Shown in pieces: positions 1 through 8,831 of a DNA stretch of 36,055 bases. A program made the position numbers and the translations under genes. Source of the stretch: Anaerostipes sp. (lineage in GTDB: Bacteria; Bacillota; Clostridia; Lachnospirales; Lachnospiraceae); contig JAQWFL010000026.1 in the NCBI GenBank assembly GCA_028704435.1, forward strand, positions 1 through 36,055, given 5' to 3'. A model generated the notes under the pieces. That model did not search any database, had not been told where the DNA came from, and saw only the letters and a list, made by a program, of their open reading frames with translations. Every line of letters starts with the position of its first letter. The first letter of the stretch is position 1.

Positions 1-1
1 A

Positions 2-1294
2 GCCAGAGTTGCCAATGAACTTGAAAAAGTATTTAACATCAAAGTTTCAAGAGCAGAGATTATGTTTATCGCAGTTCAATTAATCAGTGCAAAGATTTGG
101 CAGCCATCATTGAGAACAAAGTATGAAGCTGAGAATTTTAAAACAAGACAGGCAGTGATTCGAGTCATCCTAAAGATGGAAGAAAAGCTCTCGCTTAATT
201 TTATGGAAGATGAGATGCTCATTGATGGGTTATGCAATCATATTGGTCCAGCCATTAGTCGAATTAAACTGAATATCAGGATTGAGAATTCACATCTTGA
301 TATGGTAAAAGGAAAATATGCCAAGGTTTATCAGGCAACAGTGGAAGCTTGTGATGTTTTAAAAGAGGAAATTGGAGTAGGAGAGATTCCAGAAGAAGAG
401 ATTGGATTTATTGCCATGTACTTCTGCGTTTCTATCGAACAATATCACTCAGAAGAAAAGAAAGTTTCAGTGGTTGTAGCCTGTCCCAATGGAATCGGAA
501 CATCGAGAATGCTTTCCGTATATCTTTCCAATGAATTTCCAGAGATTGAGGTTCGAAATGTAATCTCTAGCTCAGAACTTCAAAAGGAAGGAATATTAGA
601 TGGAATTGACCTAGTAATTTCCACCATGGATGTTGATACACCAGTGAAACATGTATGTGTGAATCCAGTGCTGCTAGAGCAAGATCGAATGTTAATCCGT
701 GAAACCATTCAAAAGATATCAAAGAGACGACAGTCTATACGACCCAAAAGAATTTCAAAGAAGAATTCCATTGGAAGAAAAGAAATTGAGTATGTTGTCA
801 CATTAGGACAAGAGATACTACAGGTTATTGACAATGTAAAAATTTCAAATGAAGATCAAGTGTGTTCAGAGGAAGAGTTATTGACAGTTGCAAGTCAGCT
901 TTTTGCAAGAAATGATTCCTATGCCGTTATGATTGAGAATGATTTACGGGAAAGAGAAAAGGTTTCAGATACATACATTTCTAGTTTTCAAATGAAGTTT
1001 TATCACTGTATTACTGAAGCAGTGAATCATTGTAGGTTTGGATATTTATCTTTAAAAAATCCACATAATTCATCAGGGAGACTTGTTATTGGGGCTATCA
1101 TTATGTTAATTCCAGAAGACGAAGAACGTCAGTTTATACACAAGTGTGTCATGAGTGAGATTAGTGGAGCACTGGCAGACAACGAGAACATTGTTCATAA
1201 TCTGCAAAAGAGAAATCGAGAAGGATTACTCAAGGAATTAGAAAAGAGCCTTGGGAGTTATTATCAAAAAGTTATGAAAAAGAATGGAGAATAA
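2..1294 (+). CDS. mtlR: MtlR-type PTS-regulated transcriptional activator, 5'-truncated by window edge
   Basis: The reading frame is open from base 2, so the start and the N-terminal DNA-binding part lie outside the window. Visible parts in order are a PTS regulation domain (around the EEIGFIAMYF segment), an EIIB-like domain with a cysteine motif (VVVACPNGIGTSRM), and a C-terminal EIIA(mannitol)-like domain with HCRFGYLSLKNP. This order is that of MtlR/LicR-type activators, whose activity is set by PTS phosphorylation. The stop codon lies just before the mtlA start, and mtlA and mtlD follow on the same strand, so the mannitol role is well supported by context. The EIIA-like part is less conserved than in MtlA itself and probably regulatory. 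Confidence 0.88.
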   Translation, partial: ARVANELEKVFNIKVSRAEIMFIAVQLISAKIWQPSLRTKYEAENFKTRQAVIRVILKMEEKLSLNFMEDEMLIDGLCNHIGPAISRIKLNIRIENSHLDMVKGKYAKVYQATVEACDVLKEEIGVGEIPEEEIGFIAMYFCVSIEQYHSEEKKVSVVVACPNGIGTSRMLSVYLSNEFPEIEVRNVISSSELQKEGILDGIDLVISTMDVDTPVKHVCVNPVLLEQDRMLIRETIQKISKRRQSIRPKRISKKNSIGRKEIEYVVTLGQEILQVIDNVKISNEDQVCSEEELLTVASQLFARNDSYAVMIENDLREREKVSDTYISSFQMKFYHCITEAVNHCRFGYLSLKNPHNSSGRLVIGAIIMLIPEDEERQFIHKCVMSEISGALADNENIVHNLQKRNREGLLKELEKSLGSYYQKVMKKNGE

Positions 1295-1295
1295 T

Positions 1296-3143
1296 ATGAA
1301 AAATGCAGTACAAAAATTTGGAAAATTTTTAAGTTCCATGGTAATGCCAAATATCGGTGCATTCATTGCATGGGGATTTTTAACAGCATTATTTATTGAC
1401 AAAGGATGGATACCTAACAAAGATTTAAATTCAATTGTTGGTCCAATGCTTACATATGTATTACCAATATTAATTGGTGTCAAAGGTGGTCAGATTGTTG
1501 CAGGAGATCGTGGTGGAGTTATCGCAGCAATTGCCGTTATCGGTGTTATTTGTGGTAGTAACGTTACCATGTTCATTGGAGCTATGGCAATGGGACCATT
1601 TGCAGGATGGGTTATCAAAAAGTTCGACAAGGCAATGGAAGGTCATATGCCAGCCGGATTTGAAATGTTAATTAACAACTTTTCCATTGGTATTATCGGT
1701 CTGATTTTATCAATTATCGGATATTATTTAATCGGACCAGTTATGACAGGAGTGTTGCATGTATTGAATGGTGGAGTTCAATTCCTTATTAATCATAGTG
1801 CACTTCCATTAGTAGCAATTTTTGTAGAACCAGCGAAGGTATTATTCTTAAATAATGCAATTAACCATGGTATTTTCTCACCAATTGGAGCAGAGCAGGT
1901 TCAACAAGCAGGAAAATCAATTATGTTTATGTTAGAATCAAATCCAGGACCAGGAGTTGGAGTCCTTCTTGCATATGCATTATTTGCAAAAGATAAAGTA
2001 ACAAAGAACTCTGCACCAGGTGCAATCATCATTCACTTCCTTGGAGGAATTCATGAGATTTATTTCCCATATGTATTGATGAATCCAGTAGTGTTAATCG
2101 CACCAATCCTTGGATCAATGGGAGCAATCTTCTTTTATACAGCAACGGGAACAGGACTTTCAGGTCCATCATCACCAGGATCAATTTTTGCATTCCTTGC
2201 TATGGCGCCAAAGGGAACACAGCTTACAGTATTAATTGGAATTTTAATTGCAGCAGGAATTTCATTCTTGGTAGCATCACCAATTATTAAGATGTCAGGT
2301 GCAAAGAGTTTAGATGATGCGGAAGACCAAATGAATGATATGAAAGCACAAAGCAAAGGAATTGCAGCAAATGTATCTGGAGAGGTTAAGAAAATCGTAT
2401 TTGCATGTGATGCAGGTATGGGATCAAGTGCCATGGGGGCTACCAAATTCAGAAATAGAATTAAATCATTAAATTTAGGAATTACAGTTATTAATACATC
2501 TGTAGATAATATTCCAGAAGACACAGATATTGCAGTATGTCAGGTTGTATTACAAGATCGTGCAAAACAAAGTGCTCCACAGGCTCAGTTAGTAACTATC
2601 AACAACTTCTTACAAGATCCAAATTTAGATGCGTTGTTTGCTAAATTAGAAGCAAAAGCAGATGGAAGTGAAGAAGTTGCAGCAGCAGTAGAGGAAGAAG
2701 TAGAAGAAACAGGTTCTTTCAATGACAAAATTATGGTAGAAGAAGGAATTAAAGTTGGTCTTTCTAGTGTATCAAAGGAAGAAGCAATCAAAGCAGCTGG
2801 TAAGTTATTAAATGAATTAGGATATGTTGATGAAGAATACATTGATGGAATGATTGAACGTGAAAAGACAGTAACAACTTACATGGGAATGGGTGTTGCA
2901 ATTCCTCATGGAACAGCAGCAACAAAAGATCGCGTTAAGAAAACTGGTATTGTTTTACTTCAGTATCCAGATGGTGTAGACTTTGGAGATGAGAAAGCAA
3001 ACTTAATTATTGGTATCGCAGGAATCGGTGATGAACATCTTGAATTATTAGGAAAGATCACAACAGTAATCGGTGACGAAGAACAATTAGAAAAGTTAAA
3101 AGCAACAAAGAGTGTAGAAGAAGTTTTAGCAATGTTTAAATAA
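1296..3143 (+). CDS. mtlA: PTS mannitol transporter, fused EIICBA
   Basis: Imports mannitol and phosphorylates it to mannitol-1-phosphate. The EIIC membrane domain fills about residues 1-345 and carries the GGIHEIYFPYV signature. EIIB follows with FACDAGMGSS (phospho-Cys about residue 371), and EIIA comes last with GVAIPHGTA (phospho-His about residue 538). Length is 615 aa, close to the usual full-length fused MtlA. The frame is also open from an ATG at 1284, but GGAGA at 1286-1290 sits five bases before the ATG at 1296, so 1296 is preferred. An acidic Glu-rich linker (about residues 452-465) joins EIIB to EIIA. It is the middle gene of the mtlR-mtlA-mtlD operon. Confidence 0.95.
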   Translation: MKNAVQKFGKFLSSMVMPNIGAFIAWGFLTALFIDKGWIPNKDLNSIVGPMLTYVLPILIGVKGGQIVAGDRGGVIAAIAVIGVICGSNVTMFIGAMAMGPFAGWVIKKFDKAMEGHMPAGFEMLINNFSIGIIGLILSIIGYYLIGPVMTGVLHVLNGGVQFLINHSALPLVAIFVEPAKVLFLNNAINHGIFSPIGAEQVQQAGKSIMFMLESNPGPGVGVLLAYALFAKDKVTKNSAPGAIIIHFLGGIHEIYFPYVLMNPVVLIAPILGSMGAIFFYTATGTGLSGPSSPGSIFAFLAMAPKGTQLTVLIGILIAAGISFLVASPIIKMSGAKSLDDAEDQMNDMKAQSKGIAANVSGEVKKIVFACDAGMGSSAMGATKFRNRIKSLNLGITVINTSVDNIPEDTDIAVCQVVLQDRAKQSAPQAQLVTINNFLQDPNLDALFAKLEAKADGSEEVAAAVEEEVEETGSFNDKIMVEEGIKVGLSSVSKEEAIKAAGKLLNELGYVDEEYIDGMIEREKTVTTYMGMGVAIPHGTAATKDRVKKTGIVLLQYPDGVDFGDEKANLIIGIAGIGDEHLELLGKITTVIGDEEQLEKLKATKSVEEVLAMFK

Positions 3144-3144
3144 T

Positions 3145-3173
3145 CAAGTGTGGAGGGGATTCCCCTCCCCTTG
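3145..3173 (+). other. Intercistronic RNA hairpin between mtlA and mtlD
   Basis: The arms GGAGGGG (3152-3158) and CCCCTCC (3162-3168) form a tight GC stem with an ATT loop, extended at the base by CAAG/CTTG. No T-run follows, so it should not stop transcription efficiently. A role in stabilising the mtlA mRNA or tuning mtlD level is inference. Confidence 0.6.
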
Positions 3174-3202
3174 ACTCTATCAATCGGAAGGAAGTATTCA
3201 TT

Positions 3203-4348
3203 ATGAAAAAGGCAATTCAATTTGGTGCAGGAAATATTGGTCGTGGGTTTATTGGAGCATTACTTCATGATGCAGGATATCATGTAGTATTTGCAGATGT
3301 AAATGATACAATTAATGACAAAATCAATGCAGACGGAACTTATACCATTCATGTTATGGATGTAGAAAGCAGCGAGCAGGTTATCACAGATATTAGTGCT
3401 GTTAATTCAACAACACCAGCTATGATTGATGAAATCAAAGAAGCTGAAATTATCACAACAGCAGTAGGTCTTGTAATTTTACCAAGAATCGCTCCAGCAA
3501 TTGCACAAGGAATTGTGGCAAGAATGGAAGCAGGATCAGAAGAGTATTTGAATATTATCGCTTGTGAAAATGCAATTAAGGCAAGTTCTCAATTAAAAGA
3601 AGCAGTTTATAACAATCTTTCTGAGGAAGCAAAAGCTTATGCAGACAAGTATGTTGGATTCCCAGATTGTTCTGTTGACAGAATTGTACCACCAGTTCGA
3701 TGTGAAAATATCATTGATGTAGTTGTTGAAAGCTATTTTGAGTGGAATGTAGAAGAGGCATCTTTTAAGGGAGCAGTTCCACAAATTAAAGGAATGAATT
3801 TAGCTGGAAACTTAATGGCATACATTGAAAGAAAGTTATTTACTCTAAATACAGGACATTGTATCACAGCATACCTTGGATACTTAAAAGGGCATAAGAC
3901 GATTGACGAGAGTATTGCAGACGAAGAAATCTATGAAGTTGTAAAGGCAGCCATGACAGAAAGTGGTATGGGACTTGTAAAGAAACATGGTTTAGATAAA
4001 GATGCACATATGAAATATATCGACAAAATTATCAGCCGTTTTAGAAATCCACATTTAGTAGATGATGTAGTTCGTGTTGGTAGAGAACCACTTCGTAAAT
4101 TAAGCCCAACAGACCGTTTGACAAATCCAACAACAACAGCAGCAGGTTTTGGACTTCCAGTAGACCATCTTCTTGTTGGAATTGCAGCAGCACTTCTATA
4201 CAAGAATGAAGAAGATGCACAAAGTGTTGAATTACAACAAAAAATTACAGATTTAGGTGTAGAAGCAGCATTAAAAGATGTAACAGGAATTGAAGATGCA
4301 GCAATTTTAGCTACAATCGTTGAAAATTATAATAAGTTAAAAAAATAA
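3203..4348 (+). CDS. mtlD: Mannitol-1-phosphate 5-dehydrogenase
   Basis: Oxidises mannitol-1-phosphate, the product of MtlA, to fructose-6-phosphate with NAD. The N-terminus carries the dinucleotide-binding glycine motif GAGNIGRGFIG. The C-terminal half carries family signatures such as KLFTLNTGHCITAYLG and HLVDDVVRVGREPLRKL. At 381 aa it has the normal length of the family and is intact. GGAAGGAAG at 3186-3194 supports the ATG at 3203. It is the last gene of the operon and runs into the terminator at 4361-4400. Confidence 0.96.
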   Translation: MKKAIQFGAGNIGRGFIGALLHDAGYHVVFADVNDTINDKINADGTYTIHVMDVESSEQVITDISAVNSTTPAMIDEIKEAEIITTAVGLVILPRIAPAIAQGIVARMEAGSEEYLNIIACENAIKASSQLKEAVYNNLSEEAKAYADKYVGFPDCSVDRIVPPVRCENIIDVVVESYFEWNVEEASFKGAVPQIKGMNLAGNLMAYIERKLFTLNTGHCITAYLGYLKGHKTIDESIADEEIYEVVKAAMTESGMGLVKKHGLDKDAHMKYIDKIISRFRNPHLVDDVVRVGREPLRKLSPTDRLTNPTTTAAGFGLPVDHLLVGIAAALLYKNEEDAQSVELQQKITDLGVEAALKDVTGIEDAAILATIVENYNKLKK

Positions 4349-4360
4349 TTATTTGATACA

Positions 4361-4400
4361 AAAAAGTGCCAGAAGTGATTTGCTTCTGGCACTTTTTTTA
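4361..4400. terminator. Bidirectional Rho-independent terminator
   Basis: The arms AAGTGCCAGAAG and CTTCTGGCACTT form a perfect stem around a short loop, with an A-run on the left and a T-run on the right. It therefore works on both strands: for the mtl operon rightwards and for the HAD gene leftwards. The stop codon of the leftward gene (4398-4400) lies within its edge. Confidence 0.93.
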
Positions 4401-5198
4401 AATGAAATGATAATGTTTCATAGCGTTGTAGATTCCATCTTCGTCAATATCTGTTGTAATATATTCTACCAGGCTTTCTAGCTCCTTGTATCCGTTTCCC
4501 ATAAGAATGCTGTGTCCAGCAGTTTGAAACATGGAAACGTCATTGGGAGAATCACCAAATGCATAGCAGTCATCGAGGGTCTGATTTAGGTAAGTGGCAA
4601 GGTGCTTTATGGCAGTCCCTTTATGGAAATCAGCAGGAATAACTTCATAAAAGGTATCACTGTTTTTTATATAGGTAAACGAATAAGGCAGAGACTTCAT
4701 ATCCTGAAGAAATGCATCCATGTGGGAGGCATTTCTTGAAAAACAGATAAATTTCTCAAATTGGGATAAACCACCATAACTATATTGAGCTGGTATGGTA
4801 TCGTCTTCTTCATATGCGTGAATCACGTTACCTAGGTAAGGATGAAATGTATCATCTTGATCAAAAAGGTAAGAACGCTCCTTTGTCTCTAATACAGCCC
4901 GGATATCATGTTTGGGAATCAAAGGAATGATTTGTTGACAGATAGTGGAAGGAATCATGTTATGGAACAGTAAATCATCGTGATATACAATACAGTTACC
5001 GTTGCTACATAAGAATCCATCAAAACCAATGCTGTCAAGTTCATGACCCCGATATCCTAAAGGCCGTCCAGTGTTTAAAAAAATTTGATGTCCATTCTCT
5101 TTAGCGAGACGGAAGGCCTTTTTTGCACTTTCTGGAACAGAGTTGGTTTTGTTGCTGAAGGCAGTTTCATCTGCATCAAAAAATAATAATTTCCCCAT
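4398..5198 (-). CDS. Cof-type HAD-family hydrolase
   Basis: Predicted cytoplasmic phosphatase acting on a small phosphorylated metabolite; the substrate is unknown. Motif I is FFDADET at residues 6-12, with both catalytic aspartates (D8 and D10) kept but Glu where the family usually has Gly. Motif II lies in FLNTGRPLGY, and the C-terminal metal site is GDSPND, all in the order of the Cof/YkrA subfamily. Length is 266 aa. A GAGGAGAAG ribosome site precedes the ATG. It is the distal member of a leftward group with the cyclophilin and another HAD protein. Confidence 0.85.
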   Translation of the reverse strand: MGKLLFFDADETAFSNKTNSVPESAKKAFRLAKENGHQIFLNTGRPLGYRGHELDSIGFDGFLCSNGNCIVYHDDLLFHNMIPSTICQQIIPLIPKHDIRAVLETKERSYLFDQDDTFHPYLGNVIHAYEEDDTIPAQYSYGGLSQFEKFICFSRNASHMDAFLQDMKSLPYSFTYIKNSDTFYEVIPADFHKGTAIKHLATYLNQTLDDCYAFGDSPNDVSMFQTAGHSILMGNGYKELESLVEYITTDIDEDGIYNAMKHYHFI

Positions 5199-5210
5199 AT
5201 ACTTCTCCTC

Positions 5211-5240
5211 AAAAAAAGAGGAACCAAAAAAGATTCCTCC
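5211..5240 (-). terminator. Terminator downstream of the cyclophilin gene (minus strand)
   Basis: Read on the minus strand, GAGGAATC and GGTTCCTC pair across a T-rich loop and are followed by a run of seven T. The ribosome site of the next leftward gene starts immediately after it, so some read-through or a separate promoter must serve that gene. Confidence 0.7.
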
Positions 5241-5246
5241 TTATCT

Positions 5247-5732
5247 TTATTCTTCTACTGTAATTGACTTCATCACTTGTTTTTCTATTGGAGCATCAGA
5301 ATAATCAGTTTCAACATTTGCAATCTTATCTACAATATCTAATCCCTCTGTAATTTTTCCGAATGCAGCATATTGTCCATCTAAATGCGGAGATGTCTCG
5401 TGCATAATAAAGAACTGAGATCCTGCAGAATCTGGCATCATAGAACGAGCCATAGAAAGAATACCTTTTGTATGCTTTAGATTGTTTGTAACGCCGTTTC
5501 CACTGAATTCTCCTTTGATAGAGTATCCAGGTCCACCAGTACCAGTTCCTTGTGGACACCCACCTTGAATCATGAATCCTGGAATAATACGGTGGAAGGT
5601 AAGTCCGTCATAGAACCCTTCCTTGATTAATTTCACGAAGTTTTCCACTGTGATTGGAGCGATGTCAGGATACAATTCACCTTTCATCAGATCTCCGTTC
5701 TCCATTGTAATTGTAATTTTTGGATTTCCCAT
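5247..5732 (-). CDS. Cyclophilin-type peptidyl-prolyl cis-trans isomerase
   Basis: Catalyses proline isomerisation in protein folding; there is no signal peptide, so it is cytoplasmic. The cyclophilin core motifs are all visible: FHRIIPGFMIQGG, GYSIKGEF, MARSMMPDSAGSQFFI and LDGQYAAFGKI. The 161-residue length is typical of small bacterial cyclophilins. AAAGGAA precedes the ATG at the right distance. It is flanked on both sides by HAD phosphatase genes on the same strand and has its own terminator. Confidence 0.95.
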   Translation of the reverse strand: MGNPKITITMENGDLMKGELYPDIAPITVENFVKLIKEGFYDGLTFHRIIPGFMIQGGCPQGTGTGGPGYSIKGEFSGNGVTNNLKHTKGILSMARSMMPDSAGSQFFIMHETSPHLDGQYAAFGKITEGLDIVDKIANVETDYSDAPIEKQVMKSITVEE

Positions 5733-5798
5733 AATAAATTCCTTTCTTTGTTAAAATAATAATTTAAATATAACATAAAAATGACAGGAGATAAATAA

Positions 5799-6623
5799 CT
5801 ATAAAACAAACTTACGAATTGCATTGGCAACACCATCTTCATCATTAGATAATGTTATGTAATTTGCAATTTCCTTGACGTGGTCTTCTCCGTTCTTCAT
5901 TGCCACACCAGTTCCGGCAAAGTCAATCATCTCATAGTCATTGCTTGCATCGCCAAATGACATAACTTGTTCTGGCATTAAATCCAGATGACTTGTTAAA
6001 AACTTAAGTGCGTGTCCCTTGTTACAAGACTTCTTTCCGATTTCCAGATTTTCATAGAGAGAGGATACTACATGATAAATGCCCATATTTTCAAAATACT
6101 CACGAGCCGCGGCTTTCTTTTCTTGACTATTAAAGAATAAAACAAACTTGTCCACACCCTTTGTTGCCTGCTGAATGATTTCTCCAAGATCGTCTACAAA
6201 TGTACGAGTGCTTAGGACAACATCCTGAGTTCTTGGATGGAGATTATAATGAGCCAGCCGTGACTTGTCTTCTTCTAAAGAATACATAGAACCATTGGCT
6301 GCATGGCTAATAATGGTTTCAAGTTTTTCACACTGGGAAAGAAGAGTCAAAGCTTCTTCCTTGGTGAAGCGGTCACTATATAATTCTTCCATTTTATTTA
6401 TATTGTATACAGATGCTCCGTTACAGAAGATTCCATACTCTATAGGAATATCATTCAAATAATCTGGAATCCCTGAAATTGCACGTCCTGTGGCAGGAAC
6501 GACTTTTACACCAGAATCAATGGCAGCTAGGAGAGTTTCTCTTGTATAATCTGTCAAAATCTTGTCGTTATTAATCAAGGTTCCATCTAAGTCAATAGCG
6601 ATGAGTTTAATATCTTGTTTCAT
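5799..6623 (-). CDS. Cof-type HAD-family hydrolase
   Basis: Predicted sugar-phosphate or related phosphatase. Residues 10-15 are IDLDGT, the canonical HAD motif I with nucleophile D11. The metal-binding motif GDASND and the following FAGTGVAMKNG are the usual Cof C-terminal signature. The frame is open further upstream, but GGAGG lies just ahead of the ATG at 6621-6623 (minus strand), giving 274 aa that begin MKQDIKLIAI. It is a different, more canonical paralogue of the HAD gene at 4398-5198. Confidence 0.9.
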   Translation of the reverse strand: MKQDIKLIAIDLDGTLINNDKILTDYTRETLLAAIDSGVKVVPATGRAISGIPDYLNDIPIEYGIFCNGASVYNINKMEELYSDRFTKEEALTLLSQCEKLETIISHAANGSMYSLEEDKSRLAHYNLHPRTQDVVLSTRTFVDDLGEIIQQATKGVDKFVLFFNSQEKKAAAREYFENMGIYHVVSSLYENLEIGKKSCNKGHALKFLTSHLDLMPEQVMSFGDASNDYEMIDFAGTGVAMKNGEDHVKEIANYITLSNDEDGVANAIRKFVL

Positions 6624-6742
6624 AATATCCTCCGTGGTATTTGCATGTATCATTACATACATTAATTTAAAACTTTTTATGACTTTTTGTCAATGATATG
6701 CTATGCTAAATTTAAGAAAAATAGCATAAAGGAGACTAGACT

Positions 6743-7760
6743 ATGGATTACAATCAAATGGCGTTAGAGATGCACGAGAAGAATAAAGGGCAATCTTGTT
6801 GCTGTAGTATCTGATGGAAGTGCAGTTCTAGGACTAGGAGATATTGGTCCAGAAGCAGCCATGCCAGTTATGGAAGGAAAGGCTATTTTATTTAAGGAAT
6901 TTGCGGATATTGATGCATTCCCTATTTGTCTTGATACCAAAGATCCAGAGGAGATTATCCGGACGGTAAAGTATCTGGCCCCAACCTTTGGGGGAATTAA
7001 CCTAGAGGATATTTCGGCACCAAGATGTTTTGAGATTGAGCGACGTTTAAAAGAAGAATTAGATATTCCGGTGTTTCATGACGACCAGCATGGAACAGCC
7101 ATTGTTGTCTGTGCAGGTCTTCTAAATGCACTTAAGTTTGTTGGAAAGAATATAAAAGATACCAAAGTTGTCATAAATGGGGCAGGTTCCGCTGGAATTT
7201 CCATTTGCAGATTAATGCTCCAATTTGGCGTTGGAGATGTTGTTTTAGTAGATCAAAAGGGAGCCCTTTGTCCAGGAGAAATCTGGATGAATGATGCACA
7301 AAAGGATATGGCAGAAAAGACAAATAAAGAGAAGCAAAGAGGTTCTTTATCAGAGATTATAAAGGAGAAGGATGTATTTGTTGGAGTTTCTGCACCAAAT
7401 ATTGTGACCGGTGAGATGATTTCAACTATGGCACAGGATGCCATTGTATTTGCTATGGCAAATCCTACACCAGAAATCATGCCAGAAGAAGCGAAAAAAG
7501 GTGGGGCAGCAGTAGTTGCAACAGGACGGTCAGACTATCCAAATCAAATTAACAACGTATTGGTATTTCCAGGTATCTTTCGGGGTGCCTTAGATGCAAG
7601 GGCATCACAGATTACGGAAGAGATGAAGCTTGCTGCAGCAAGAGCCATTGCAAGTACCATAGAAGAAGATGAATTGAATGCAGACTATATTATTCCAGGT
7701 GCATTTGATGAGAGAGTTTGTCAGGTTGTTGCAAAAGCAGTTGCAGATAAGAGCAAATAA
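6743..7760 (+). pseudogene. NAD-type malic enzyme, broken by an internal deletion and frameshift
   Basis: The original gene decarboxylated malate to pyruvate. A normal malic enzyme start (MDYNQMALEMHEKNKG) begins at the ATG at 6743 behind GGAGA, but that frame stops at 6812. From about 6786 the next frame reads KGNLVAVVSDGSAVLGLGDI, which in intact enzymes comes some 45 residues later, and then runs to 7760 without further damage. The lost piece should include the catalytic-tyrosine segment (YTPGVAEP in relatives). The catalytic lysine (PVMEGKAILFK), metal site (HDDQHGTA) and Rossmann motif (GAGSAG) remain. The longest surviving frame from an ATG is 6861-7760 (299 aa). It probably makes no active enzyme; an assembly error is the main alternative. 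Confidence 0.88.
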
Positions 7761-7771
7761 AAGAACTTTCG

Positions 7772-7800
7772 GTATACAATTTCAAAATAACTCATATAAT
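7772..7800 (+). promoter_or_regulatory. Candidate sigma-E-type promoter for spoIID
   Basis: GTATACA (7772-7778) and CATATAAT (7793-7800) are 14 bases apart, resembling the sporulation sigma-E pattern (ATA core at -35, CATAnAnT at -10). The -10 also contains TATAAT, so a vegetative promoter with a poor -35 is possible. It ends where the malic enzyme terminator begins. Confidence 0.4.
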
Positions 7801-7838
7801 CCTAGAAGGGGCTTGTCTCTTTCTAGGATTTGTTTTAT
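7799..7838 (+). terminator. Rho-independent terminator after the malic enzyme pseudogene
   Basis: ATCCTAGAA and TTCTAGGAT form a nine-base-pair perfect stem around a GC-containing loop, followed by TTGTTTTA. It separates the pseudogene from spoIID. Confidence 0.8.
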
Positions 7839-7853
7839 CAATGGGAGGATGTT

Positions 7854-8789
7854 ATGAAACGATTATTGCTTTTTATATTATTTTTATTATCATTATTTTT
7901 AATGATTCCATATATGCTGACTGTAAGTATTTCTAAACTACAGGAGAAACATATGGTGGATTTAAATACATATCGCAGTGGATATACAATCAAAATTACA
8001 GGGAAAAATGTGGATATGGAACAGTTTATTGCAGGAATTTTGCCAACCACAATTTCTTTGGAAAAAAGGGAAGAAGTCCTAAAGGCACAGGCAGTCATCT
8101 TAAGAACTCAAATTCGAAAGAAAATGGGGGACAATAAAACAATTTCAGCCAAAGAACTTCCCTATGAATATGAAGATGACAAAATGTTGAAAAAGAAAAT
8201 TGGTGCAGAAAACTTTGTTGCAAAAAATAAAAAAAGAGAGCGTGCTGTGATTGAAACACTAGGAAAATGTCTTGTATATAATGATGTTTTAATTGATGCC
8301 TACTATCATGAACTTAGTGTTGGAACTACCTTAGATGGGCAGGAATGGTTTCAAAAGGAGATTCCATATTTAAAAGAAAAAGCTGCATTTAATGATACGG
8401 AATCAGATGACTATGTGGATACAAGAGAATATACTTATGGAAAAGTAGTAGAAATATTGGAAAATAAACTGAAAATAAAAATTACCACAGAGACAGCTGA
8501 AAAATCTCTTACAATAGTAGATGCTACAAAAAATGGATATGTGCGGAAGATACAGGCAGGGACATCCAAAATTTCTGGGACAAGATTTGCAAATTGTTTT
8601 CAGCTTCCTTCGGCAAATTTTTATTTTGAACACTATGATGGAAAGTTTCGGATACTAACCCTTGGAAAGGGAAGTGGACTTGGCATGAGCCAAAATACAG
8701 CCAATGAAATGGCAGAGAAAGAAAAGACATGTGAACAGATTTTAAAGTATTTTTTTCCAAAAACAAAAATAAAAGCTTTCAGTGAATAA
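7854..8789 (+). CDS. spoIID: Stage II sporulation protein D-like
   Basis: SpoIID is a membrane-anchored lytic transglycosylase that works with SpoIIM and SpoIIP in engulfment of the forespore. One N-terminal membrane helix (about residues 3-22) is followed by the SpoIID-domain segment EEVLKAQAVILRTQI, a histidine-containing segment (DAYYHELSVGTTLDGQEWF) and the C-terminal GKGSGLGMSQNTANEMAEKE. GGGAGGATG just before 7854 fixes the start. The usual Glu before MP in the family appears as Ile here (IAGILP), which could affect activity if the alignment is right. The next gene is the SpoIIQ-like partner, the usual clostridial neighbour. Confidence 0.87.
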   Translation: MKRLLLFILFLLSLFLMIPYMLTVSISKLQEKHMVDLNTYRSGYTIKITGKNVDMEQFIAGILPTTISLEKREEVLKAQAVILRTQIRKKMGDNKTISAKELPYEYEDDKMLKKKIGAENFVAKNKKRERAVIETLGKCLVYNDVLIDAYYHELSVGTTLDGQEWFQKEIPYLKEKAAFNDTESDDYVDTREYTYGKVVEILENKLKIKITTETAEKSLTIVDATKNGYVRKIQAGTSKISGTRFANCFQLPSANFYFEHYDGKFRILTLGKGSGLGMSQNTANEMAEKEKTCEQILKYFFPKTKIKAFSE

Positions 8790-8812
8790 AGAATATGATT
8801 TGGGCAAAACTA
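8784..8812 (+). promoter_or_regulatory. Candidate sigma-F/G-type promoter for spoIIQ
   Basis: GAATA (8784-8788) lies 14 bases before GGCAAAACTA (8803-8812). The latter fits the forespore -10 pattern GGnrAnAnTw at every fixed position, and the -35 matches GywTA at four of five. The predicted RNA start falls at or inside the ribosome site (8818-8823), which is tight and lowers confidence. Confidence 0.4.
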
Positions 8813-8831
8813 TCACTGAGGTGATGAAAAG

